A stretch of 64,000 nucleotides of DNA from Siphonodentalium dalli (taxonomy: Eukaryota; Mollusca; Scaphopoda; Gadilida; Siphonodentaliidae): NCBI GenBank assembly GCA_032622095.1, contig CP136061.1:251297582-251361581 (forward strand). The letters run 5' to 3'. Under the pieces are notes generated by a model. That model saw only the letters and a program-made list of their open reading frames with translations, was not told the origin of the DNA and did not search any database. The translations under genes were made by a program, and so were the position numbers. Positions 42,401-54,077 of the stretch are shown here, piece after piece. Numbering within the stretch: position 1 is the first letter of the stretch; every line of letters begins with the position of its first letter.

Positions 42401-42989
42401 CCCGAACGGTAGATAATAAAGAGCGTCCATGTTTTCGTTTCCCGAACGGCATATGTAGATTATACCGATAATAAAGGGCGTCCATGTTTTCGTTTCTCGA
42501 ATTGTAGGTGATAAAGATAATAAAGGGCGTCCATGTTTTCGTTTCCCGAACTGTAGATGATAAAGATAATAAAGAGCGTCCATGTTTTAGTTTCTCGAAC
42601 TGTAGATGATAAAGATAATAAAGAGCGTCCATGTTTTCGTTTCTCGAATTGTAGATCATAAAGATAATAAAGAGCGTCGATGTTTTCGTTTCTCGAACTG
42701 TAGATAATAAAGAAAATAAAGAGCGTCCATGTTTTCGTTTTCTCGAACTGTAGATAATAAAGGGCGTCCATGTTTTCGTTTCCCGAACGGTATATTTAGG
42801 TGATAACGATAATAAATGGCGTCCATGTTTTCGTTTCTCGAACTGTAGATGATAAAGATAATAAAGAGCGTCCATGTTTTCGTTTCCCGAACGGTAGATA
42901 ATAAAGAGCGCCCATGTATTCGTTTCCCGAACGGTAGATAATAAAGAGCGTCGATGTTTTCGTTTCTCGAACTGTAGATAATAAAATAA
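39475..42989. repeat. 40/49/55-bp satellite, block S2
   Basis: Same satellite as S1. Minus-strand open frames reach 622 codons (39654-41522) because no unit type contains a stop. It ends abruptly at 42989, in the middle of a linker, where module L copy 2 begins. Confidence 0.97.
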
Positions 42990-43158
42990 CTGGGGATTCA
43001 CATCGATGACCAGGGCGAAATTTGAAAAACATGTCAGCACCACCAGCAAAGCACCAACATTAGCAAAGCACCACCATTAGCAAAGCACCAACATTAGCAA
43101 AGCACCACCATTAGCAAAGCACCACCATTAGCAAAGCCAATCAGATTCTTGGAATCGT

Positions 43159-43476
43159 ATGCAGAACTTTCACGAACTAAACTCAGAAACATTCACTAGA
43201 CGTTACTCCTCAATGGTGCGACCAATTATTGATTATGGACATTGTATATGGAGCCCTCATCTGCTTAAACTTTCTAGGCCATTAGAAAGTGTGCAGAGGC
43301 GAGCGACACGCATGGTTCCGTGGCTGCGGAAATATTCATATGAAGATAGACTCTCTATCCTTAGGCTAATGTCCCTTAAGTATAGGCGATTACGTGGCGA
43401 CCTAATAGAGGTATACAAAATAAAGAGTGGGCATTACAACATCATAGACGAAACGCTATTCGCTGATGCGACATAA
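43159..43476 (+). pseudogene. LINE RT C-terminal region, copy 2
   Basis: Translation identical to 34079-34396. It marks very recent duplication, not constraint, because the surrounding non-coding sequence is equally unchanged. Confidence 0.88.
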
Positions 43477-43702
43477 GTATGCACCAACCAGAGGCCATTC
43501 GTGTAAAATGATGATCGAACACTGCAATAAAGATGTAAGAAAATACTTTTTTACACTGAGAATTCGACCAATCTGGAATAGGCTACCAAATGCGGTCGTT
43601 AGTGCTGAAACTTTAAACCAGTTCAAGGCATTGTTGAAATGCGTAAGCACCGGATCTAAGAGTCGGTCAGACTCGTTCCGTGAAATATATGATACAATGT
43701 AG
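43466..43702 (+). pseudogene. LINE ORF2 C-terminal tail, module L copy 2
   Basis: Translation identical to 34386-34622, in the same shifted frame relative to the preceding RT segment. Confidence 0.88.
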
Positions 43703-44235
43703 AATATATATTACACAGACTATATATAACAAATGATGATATGTGTATGGCCACAGAGGATCGGAGCCGAACATATCCGAGCTCCTCTACCCTGGCATCC
43801 AATTGCTAATAAATATAAGTATCAGATATGGTTTTTAATTCAGATGTATTGTAGAAGTTGCTGTTTAAGTGTGGCTGTTGTGGTGGCTATGGTCTCGCAG
43901 TATGGGGTAAGATAATTATGAGAAACGATCAGTAGATGAGATAATTATTGTGTATATACTGTCTCAAACAGGCACACAATTCAGTGTTTCACCAAACAGA
44001 CGATCATTTGTTCAGAGACAATGGTCACGTTAAGTTCATCCAAACGATAAAGATCGTCCATTTTTGCGTTTCCCAAGCGGTGGATAATAAAGAGAGTCCA
44101 TGTTTTAGTTATCTCCACTGACATCGTGGGGTACATGGGTACCTGGATGTCTATTTTGAACCCCTCGGTTCCGCCTCTTGTTCAAAATAGACAGGTATTA
44201 AATATCCATGTACCCCGATGTTGCTGAAGATAACT

Positions 44236-47200
44236 AATATCGCCCATCTTTTCGTTTCCCGAACGGTAGATAATAAAGAGCGTCCATGTTTTCATTTCCC
44301 GAACGGTAGATAATAAAGAGCGTCGATGTTTTCGTTTCCCGAACGGTAGATAATAAAGATAACAAAGAGCTTCCATGTTTTAGTTTCCCGGAAGGTAGAT
44401 AATAAAGAGCGTCCATGTTTTAGTTTCCCGAACGGTAGATAATAAAGAGCGTCCATGTTTTAGTTTCCCGAACGGTAGATAATTAAGAGCGTCGATGTTT
44501 TCGTTTCTCGAACTGTATATCATAAAGATAATAAAGAGCGTCCATGTTTTCGTTTCCCGAACGGTAGATAATAAAGAGCGTCCATGTTTTCGTTTCTCGA
44601 ATTGTAGATCATAAAGCTAATAAAGAGCGTCGATGTTTTCTTTTCTCGAACTGTAGATAATAAAGATAATAAAGAGCGTCCATGTTTTCGTTTCTCGAAC
44701 GGTAGATAATAAAGAAAATAAAGAGCGTCCATGTTTTCGTTTCTCGAACTGTAGATAATAAAGGGCGTCCATGTTTTCGTTTCCCGAACGGTATATGTAG
44801 GTGATAACGATAATAAAGGGCGTCCATGTTTTCGTTTCTCGAACTGTAGATAATAAGAAAATAAAGAGCGTCCATGTTTTCGTTTCTCGAACTGTAGATA
44901 ATAAAGGGCGTCCATGTTTTCGTTTCCCGAACGGTATATGTAGATGATACCGATAATAAAGGGCGTCCATGTTTTCGTTTCCCGAACTGTAGATAATAAA
45001 GAAAATAAAGAGCGTCCATGTTTTCGTTTCTCGAACTGTAGATAATAAAGAGCGTCCATGTTTTCGTTTCCCGAACGGTATATGTAGGTGATAACGATAA
45101 TAAAGGGCGTCCATGTTTTCGTTTCTCGAACTGTAGATGATAATGATAATAAAGAGCGTCCATGTTTTCGTTTCCCGAACGGTATATGTAGATGATACCG
45201 ATAATAAAGGGCGTCCATGTTTTCGTTTCCCGAACTGTAGATGATAAAGATAATAAAGAGCGTCCATGTTTTCGTTTCCCGGACGGTAGATAATAAAGAG
45301 CGTCCTTGTTTTCGTTTCCCGAACGGTAGATAATAAAGAGCGTCCACGTTTTCGTTTCCCGAACGGTAGATAATTAAGAGCGTCGATGTTTTCGTTTCTC
45401 GAACTGTGGATAATAAAGATAATAAAGAGCGTCCCTGTTTTCGTTTCCCGGACGGTAGATGATCAAGATAATAAAGAGCGTCCATGTTTTCGTTTCTCGA
45501 ACTGTAGATAATGAAGATAATAAAGAGCGTCCATGTTTTCGTTTCTCGAACTGTAGATGATAAAGATAATAAAGAGCGTCCATGTTTTCGTTTCCCGAAA
45601 GGCAGATAATAACGAGCGCCCATGTCTTCGTTTCCCGAACAGTAGATAATAAAGAGCGTCGATGTTTTCGTTTCTCGAACTGTAGATAATAAAGATAATA
45701 AAGAGCGTCCAAGTTTTCGTTTCTTGAACTGTGGATAATAAAGATAATAAAGGGCGTCCATGTTTTCGTTTCCCGAACGGCATATGTAGATTATACCGAT
45801 AATAAAGGGCGTCCATGTTTTCGTTTCTCGAATTGTAGGTGACAAAGATAATAAAGGGCGTCCATGTTTTCGTTTCCCGAACTGTAGATGATAAAGATAA
45901 TAAAGAGCGTCCATGTTTTAGTTTCTCGAACTGTAGATGATAAAGATAATAAAGAGCGTCCATGTTTTCGTTTCTCGAATTGTAGATCATAAAGATAATA
46001 AAGAGCGTCGATGTTTTCGTTTCTCGAACTGTAGATAATAAAGAAAATAAAGAGCGTCCATGTTTTCGTTTTCTCGAACTGTAGATAATAAAGGGCGTCC
46101 ATGTTTTCGTTTCCCGAACGGTATATTTAGGTGATAACGATAATAAATGGCGTCCATGTTTTCGTTTCTCGAACTGTAGATGATAAAGATAATAAAGAGC
46201 GTCCATGTTTTCGTTTCCCGAACGGTAGATAATAAAGAGCGCCCATGTATTCGTTTCCCGAACGGTAGATAATAAAGAGCGTCGATGTTTTCGTTTCTCG
46301 AACTGTAGATAATAAAGATAATAAAGAGCGTCCAAGTTTTCGTTTCTCGAACTGTGGATAATAAAGATAATAAAGGGCGTCCATGTTTTCGTTTCCCGAA
46401 CGGTATATGTAGATGATACCGATAATAAAGGGCGTCCATGTTTTCGTTTCTCGAACTGTAGATGATAAAGATAATAAAGAGCGTCCATGTTTTCGTTTCT
46501 CTAACTGTAGGTGATAAAGATAATAAAGGGCGTCCATGTTTTCGTTTCCCGAACTGTAGATGATAAAGATAATAAAGAGCGTCCATGTTTTAGTTTCTCG
46601 AAATGTAGATGATAAAGATAATAAAGAGCGTCCATGTTTTCGTTTCACGAACTGTAGATAATAAAGATAGTAAAGAGCGTCCATGTTTTCGTTTCCCGAA
46701 CTGTAGATGATAAAGATAATAAAGAGCGTCCATGTTTTCGTTTCACGAACTGTAGGTAATAAAGATAATAAAGAGCGTCCATGTTTTCGTTTCCCGAACG
46801 GTAGATAATAAAGAGCGTCCATGTTTTCGTTTGTCGAACGGTAGATGATAAAGATAATAAAGAGCGTCCATGTTTTCGTTTCCCGGACGGTAGATGATAA
46901 AGATAATAAAGAGCGTCCATGTTTTCGTTTCTCGAACTGTAGATAATAAAGGGCGTCCATGTTTTCGTTTCCCGGACGGTAGATGATAAAATAATAAAGA
47001 GCGTCTATGTTTTCGTTTCTCGAACTGTAGATAATAAAGGGCGTCCATGTTTTCGTTTTCCGGAGGGTAGATGATAAAGATAATAAAGAGCGTCCATCTT
47101 TTCCTTTCTCGAACTGTAGATAATAAAGAGCGTCCATGTTTTCGTTTCCCGGACGGTAGATGATAAAGATAATAAAGAGCATCCATGTTTTCGTTTCCCG

Positions 47201-47495
47201 AACTGTAGATAATAAAGGGCGTCCATGTTTTCGTTTTCCGGACGGTAGATGATAAAGATAATAAAGAGCGTCGATGTTTTCGTTTCTCGAACTGTAGATG
47301 ATAAAGATAATAAAGAGCGTCCATGTTTTCGTTTCCCGAAAGGTAGATAATACAGATAATAAAGAGCGTCCATGTTTTCGTTTCCCGAACGGTAGATAAT
47401 AAAGATAATAAAGAGCGTCCATGTTTTCGTTTCTCGAACGGTAGATAATAAAGAGCGTCCATGTTTTAGTTCCCGAACGTTAGATAATACATACA
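44236..47495. repeat. 40/49/55-bp satellite, block S3
   Basis: Near-copy of S1 at offset 9,080, falling to 9,040 after loss of one 40-bp unit around 45950. Single-base differences are few. Confidence 0.96.
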
Positions 47496-48514
47496 CTTCT
47501 TAATTATGATCGTTTATACACGTTTTCAACGTAAAACTGAGGGATGCATTTATTGATTTTCGCGATATCCGTGTCATACAAATGAGTTGTCATCCCCCTC
47601 TTTTTGGCCATTTTCAGGCGCTACGCGAGATTCACAGCCCTCTGCTAACTTGTATATACTCGGCATTCGGGGTTCATTCGGAGTATACAAAATAAAGAGG
47701 GGGCATTACAACATCATAGACGAAACGCTATTCGCTGATGCGACATAAGTATGCACCAACCAGAGGCCATTCGTGTAAAATGATGATCGAACACTGCAAT
47801 AAAGATGTAAGAAAATACTTTTTTACACTGAGAATTCGACCAATCTGGAATAGGCTACCAAATGCGGTCGTTAGTGCTGAAAATTTAAACCAGTTCAAGG
47901 AATTGTTGAAATGCGTAAGCACCGGAACTAAGAGTCGGTCAGACTCGTTCCGTGAAATATATGATACAATGTAGAATATATATTACACAGACTATATATC
48001 ACAAATGATGATATGTGTATGGCCACAGAGGATCGGAGCCGAACATATCCGAGCTCCTCTACCCTGGCATCCAATTGCTAATAAATATAAGTATATCAGA
48101 TATGGTTTTTAATTCAGATGTATTGTAGAAGTTGCTGTTTAAGTGTGGCTGTTGTGGTGGCTATGGTCTCGCAGTATGGGGTAAGATAATTATGAGAAAC
48201 GGTCAGTAGATGAGATAATTATTGTGTATATACTGTCTCAAACAGGCACACAGTTCAGTGTTTCACCAAACAGACGATCATTTGTTCAGAGACAATGGTC
48301 ACGTTAAGTTCATCCAAACGATAAAGATCGTCCATTTTTGCGTTTCCCAAGCGGTGGATAATAAAGAGAGTCCATGTTTTAGTTATCTCCACTGACATCG
48401 TGGGGTACATGGGTACCTGGGTGTCTATTTTGAACCCCTCGGTTCCGCCTCTTGTTCAAAATAGACAGGTATTAAATCTCCATGTACCCCGATGTTGCTG
48501 AAGATAACTAATAT
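47496..48514 (+). repeat. Module L', copy 2 (with LINE tail 47738-47974)
   Basis: Matches 38456-39474 at offset 9,040, with isolated substitutions (ATTATGATCG for ATTATGTTCG, GGTTCATTCGG for GGTTGATTCGG). The LINE tail frame 47738-47974 is intact. Confidence 0.92.
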
Positions 48515-51500
48515 CGCCCATCTTTTCGTTTCCCGAACGGTAGATAATAAAGAGCGTCCATGTTTTCATTTCCCGAACGGTAGATAATAAAGAGCGTCGA
48601 TGTTTTCGTTTCCCGAACGGTAGATAATAAAGATAACAAAGAGCGTCCATGTTTTCGTTTCCCGAACGGTAGATAATAAAGAGCGTCCATGTTTTAGTTT
48701 CCCGAACGGTAGATAATTAAGAGCGTCGATGTTTTCGTTTCTCGAACTGTAGATGATAAAGGTAATAAAGAGCGTCCATGTTTTCGTTTCCCGAACGGTA
48801 GATAATAAAGATAATAAAGAGCGTCTATGTTTTCGTTTCCCGGACGGTAGATAATAAAGAGCGTCCATGTTTTCGTTTCCCGAACGGTAGATAATAAAGA
48901 GCGTCGATGTTTTCGTTTCTCGAATTGTAGATCATAAAGATAATAAAGAGCGTCGATGTTTTCGTTTCTCGAACTGTAGATAATAAAGATAATAAAGAGC
49001 GTCGATGTTTTCGTTTCTCGAACGGTAGATAATAAAGAAAATAAAGAGCGTCCATGTTTTCGTTTCCCGAACGGTAGATAATAAAGAGCGCCCATGTATT
49101 CGTTTCCCGAACGGTAGATAATAAAGAGCGTCGATGTTTTCGTTTCTCGAACTGTAGATAATAAAGATAATAAAGAGCGTCCATGTTTTCGTTTCTCGAA
49201 CGGTAGATAATAAAGAAAATAAAGAGCGTCCATGTTTTCGTTTCTCGAACTGTAGATAATAAAGGGCGTCCATGTTTTCGTTTCCCGAACGGTATATGTA
49301 GGTGATAACGATAATAAAGGGCGTCCATGTTTTCGTTTCTCGAACTGTAGATAATAAGAAAATAAAGAGCGTCCATGATTTCGTTTCTCGAACTGTAGAT
49401 AATAAAGGGCGTCCATGTTTTCGTTTCCCGAACGGTATATGTAGATGATACCGATAATAAAGGGCGTCCATGTTTTCGTTTCCCGAACTGTAGATAATAA
49501 AGAAAATAAAGAGCGTCCATGTTTTCGTTTCTCGAACTGTAGATAATAAAGGGCGTCCATGTTTTCGTTTCCCGAACGGTATATGTAGGTGATAACGATA
49601 ATAAAGGGCGTCCATGTTTTCGTTTCTCGAACTGTAGATGATAATGATAATAAAGAGCGTCCATGTTTTCGTTTCCCGAACGGTATATGTAGATGATACC
49701 GATAATAAAGGGCGTCCATGTTTTCGTTTCCCGAACTGTAGATGATAAAGATAATAAAGAGCGTCCATGTTTTCGTTTCCCGGACGGTAGATAATAAAGA
49801 GCGTCCATGTTTTCGTTTCCCGAACGGTCGATAATAAAGAGCGTCCACGTTTTCGTTTCCCGAACGGTAGATAATTAAGAGCGTCGATGTTTTCGTTTCT
49901 CGAACTGTGGATAATAAAGATAATAAAGAGCGTCCATGTTTTCGTTTCCCGGACGGTAGATGATCAAGATAATAAAGAGCGTCCATGTTTTCGTTTCTCG
50001 AACTGTAGATAATGAAGATAATAAAGAGCGTCCATGTTTTCGTTTCTCGAACTGTAGATGATAAAGATAATAAAGAGCGTCCATGTTTTCGTTTCCCGGA
50101 AGGTAGATAATAACGAGCGCCCATGTCTTCGTTTCCCGAACAGTAGATAATAAAGAGCGTCGATGTTTTCGTTTCTCGAACTGTAGATAATAAAGATAAT
50201 AAAGAGCGTCCAAGTTTTCGTTTCTTGAACTGTGGATAATAAAGATAATAAAGGGCGTCCATGTTTTCGTTTCCCGAACGGTATATGTAGATTATACCGA
50301 TAATAAAGGGCGTCCATGTTTTCGTTTCTCGAATTGTAGGTGATAAAGATAATAAAGGGCGTCCATGTTTTCGTTTACCGAACTGTAGATGATAAAGATA
50401 ATAAAGAGCGTCCATGTTTTAGTTTCCCGAACTGTAGATGATAAAGATAATAAAGAGCGTCCATGTTTTCGTTTCTCGAATTGTAGATCATAAAGATAAT
50501 AAAGAGCGTCGATGTTTTCGTTTCTCGAACTGTAGATAATAAAGAAAATAAAGAGCGTCCATGTTTTCGTTTTCTCGAACAGTAGATAATAAAGGGCGTC
50601 CATGTTTTCGTTTCCCGAACGGTATATGTAGGTGATAACGATAATAAATGGCGTCCATGTTTTCGTTTCTCGAACTGTAGATGATAAAGATAATAAAGAG
50701 CGTCCATGTTTTCGTTTCCCGAACGGTAGATAATAAAGAGCGCCCATGTATTCGTTTCCCGAACGGTAGATAATAAAGAGCGTCGATGTTTTCGTTTCTC
50801 GAACTGTAGATAATAAAGATAATAAAGAGCGTCCAAGTTTTCGTTTCTCGAACTGTGGATAATAAAGATAATAAAGGGCGTCCATGTTTTCGTTTCCCGA
50901 ACGGTATATGTAGATGATACCGATAATAAAGGGCGTCCATGTTTTCGTTTCTCGAACTGTAGATGATAAAGATAATAAAGAGCGTCCATGTTTTCGTTTC
51001 TCTAACTGTAGGTGATAAAGATAATAAAGGGCGTCCATGTTTTCGTTTCCCGAACTGTAGATGATAAAGATAATAAAGAGCGTCCATGTTTTAGTTTCTC
51101 GAAATATAGATGATAAAGATAATAAAGAGCGTCCATGTTTTCGTTTCACGAACTGTAGATAATAAAGATAGTAAAGAGCGTCCATGTTTTCGTTTCTCGA
51201 ACTGTAGATGATAAAGATAATAAAGAGCGTCCATGTTTTCGTTTCACGAACTGTAGGTAATAAAGATAATAAAGAGCGTCCATGTTTTCGTTTCCCGAAC
51301 GGTAGATAATAAAGAGCGTCCATGTTTTCGTTTCCCGAACGGCATATGTAGATTATTCCGATAATAAAGGGCGTCCATGTTTTCGTTTCTCGAATTGTAG
51401 GTGATAAAGATAATAAAGGGCGTCCATGTTTTCGTTTCCCGAACTGTAGATGATAAAGATAATAAAGAGCGTCCATGTTTTAGTTTCTCGAACTGTAGAT

Positions 51501-53057
51501 GATAAAGATAATAAAGAGCGTCCATGTTTTCGTTTCTCGAATTGTAGATCATAAAGATAATAAAGAGCGTCGATGTTTTCGTTTCTCGAACTGTAGATAA
51601 TAAAGAAAATAAAGAGCGTCCATGTTTTCGTTTTCTCGAACTGTAGATAATAAAGGGCGTCCATGTTTTCGTTTCCCGAACGGTATATTTAGGTGATAAC
51701 GATAATAAATGGCGTCCATGTTTTCGTTTCTCGAACTGTAGATGATAAAGATAATAAAGAGCGTCCATGTTTTCGTTTCCCGAACGGTAGATAATAAAGA
51801 GCGCCCATGTATTCGTTTCCCGAACGGTAGATAATAAAGAGCGTCGATGTTTTCGTTTCTCGAACTGTAGATAATAAAGATAATAAAGAGCGTCCAAGTT
51901 TTCGTTTCTCGAACTGTGGATAATAAAGATAATAAAGGGCGTCCATGTTTTCGTTTCCCGAACGGTATATGTAGATGATACCGATAATAAAGGGCGTCCA
52001 TGTTTTCGTTTCTCGAACTGTAGATGATAAAGATAATAAAGAGCGTCCATGTTTTCGTTTCTCTAACTGTAGGTGATAAAGATAATAAAGGGCGTCCATG
52101 TTTTCGTTTCCCGAACTGTAGATGATAAAGATAATAAAGAGCGTCCATGTTTTAGTTTCTCGAAATGTAGATGATAAAGATAATAAAGAGCGTCCATGTT
52201 TTCGTTTCACGAACTGTAGATAATAAAGATAGTAAAGAGCGTCCATGTTTTCGTTTCCCGAACTGTAGATGATAAAGATAATAAAGAGCGTCCATGTTTT
52301 CGTTTCACGAACTGTAGGTAATAAAGATAATAAAGAGCGTCCATGTTTTCGTTTCCCGAACGGTAGATAATAAAGAGCGTCCATGTTTTCGTTTGTCGAA
52401 CGGTAGATGATAAAGATAATAAAGAGCGTCCATGTTTTCGTTTCCCGGACGGTAGATGATAAAGATAATAAAGAGCGTCCATGTTTTCGTTTCTCGAACT
52501 GTAGATAATAAAGGGCGTCCATGTTTTCGTTTCCCGGACGGTAGATGATAAAATAATAAAGAGCGTCTATGTTTTCGTTTCTCGAACTGTAGATAATAAA
52601 GGGCGTCCATGTTTTCGTTTTCCGGAGGGTAGATGATAAAGATAATAAAGAGCGTCCATCTTTTCCTTTCTCGAACTGTAGATAATAAAGAGCGTCTATG
52701 TTTTCGTTTCCCGGACGGTAGATGATAAAGATAATAAAGAGCATCCATGTTTTCGTTTCCCGAACTGTAGATAATAAAGGGCGTCCATGTTTTCGTTTTC
52801 CGGACGGTAGATGATAAAGATAATAAAGAGCGTCGATGTTTTCGTTTCTCGAACTGTAGATGATAAAGATAATAAAGAGCGTCCATGTTTTCGTTTCCCG
52901 AAAGGTAGATAATACAGATAATAAAGAGCGTCCATGTTTTCGTTTCCCGAACGGTAGATAATAAAGATAATAAAGAGCGTCCATGTTTTCGTTTCTCGAA
53001 CGGTAGATAATAAAGAGCGTCCATGTTTTAGTTCCCGAACGTTAGATAATACATACA
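48515..53057. repeat. 40/49/55-bp satellite, block S4 (longest)
   Basis: The first part parallels S2 and the last ~1.4 kb parallels the end of S3/S1 (offset 5,562 from S3). S4 therefore looks like a recombinant of two block types, with no LINE module between them. Confidence 0.95.
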
Positions 53058-54077
53058 CTTCTTAATTATGATCGTTTATACACGTTTTCAACGTAAAACT
53101 GAGGGATGCATTTATTGATTTTCGCGATATCCGTGTCATACAAATGAGTTGTCATCCCCCTCTTTTTGGCCATTTTCAGGCGCTACGCGAGATTCACAGC
53201 CCTCTGCTAACTTGTATATACTCGGCATTCGGGGTTCATTCGGAGTATACAAAATAAAGAGGGGGCATTACAACATCATAGACGAAACGCTATTCGCTGA
53301 TGCGACATAAGTATGCACCAACCAGAGGCCATTCGTGTAAAATGATGATCGAACACTGCAATAAAGATGTAAGAAAATACTTTTTTACACTGAGAATTCG
53401 GACCAATCTGGAATAGGCTACCAAATGCGGTCGTTAGTGCTGAAAATTTAAACCAGTTCAAGGAATTGTTGAAATGCGTAAGCACCGGAACTAAGAGTCG
53501 GTCAGACTCGTTCCGTGAAATATATGATACAATGTAGAATATATATTACACAGACTATATATCACAAATGATGATATGTGTATGGCCACAGAGGATCGGA
53601 GCCGAACATATCCGAGCTCCTCTACCCTGGCATCCAATTGCTAATAAATATAAGTATATCAGATATGGTTTTTAATTCAGATGTATTGTAGAAGTTGCTG
53701 TTTAAGTGTGGCTGTTGTGGTGGCTATGGTCTCGCAGTATGGGGTAAGATAATTATGAGAAACGGTCAGTAGATGAGATAATTATTGTGTATATACTGTC
53801 TCAAACAGGCACACAGTTCAGTGTTTCACCAAACAGACGATCATTTGTTCAGAGACAATGGTCACGTTAAGTTCATCCAAACGATAAAGATCGTCCATTT
53901 TTGCGTTTCCCAAGCGGTGGATAATAAAGAGAGTCCATGTTTTAGTTATCTCCACTGACATCGTGGGGTACATGGGTACCTGGGTGTCTATTTTGAACCC
54001 CTCGGTTCCGCCTCTTGTTCAAAATAGACAGGTATTAAATCTCCATGTACCCCGATGTTGCTGAAGATAACTAATAT
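53058..54077 (+). repeat. Module L', copy 3
   Basis: Matches copy 2 at offset 5,562-5,563. It is one base longer because of an extra G in AGAATTCGGACC (about 53400). Confidence 0.92.
53300..53537 (+). pseudogene. LINE ORF2 C-terminal tail, module L' copy 3, frameshifted
   Basis: Same tail as 38698-38934 but with a one-base insertion at about 53400, after FTLRI, that shifts the rest of the frame. The other four L' copies lack it, so this copy shows no selection for the tail. Confidence 0.85.

Larger units (their letters stand above)
33910..42989. repeat. 9,080-bp higher-order unit, copy 1
   Basis: The sequence from CTGGGGATTC (33910) to 42989 is followed directly by a second copy starting CTGGGGATTC at 42990. 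The offset is exactly 9,080 bp through the first ~2.8 kb, then 9,040 after a 40-bp unit difference, then 8,893. It comprises module L, satellite, module L', satellite. In unique parts I find only a few substitutions, for example 35573 versus 44653. Confidence 0.93.
42990..44235 (+). repeat. Module L, copy 2
   Basis: Repeats 33910-35155 at offset 9,080 with no difference I could find in the parts compared. It includes the 17-bp expansion and both LINE frame breaks. It is joined directly to satellite on its left, whereas copy 1 has further LINE sequence there, so 33910 is the duplication breakpoint. Confidence 0.93.
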
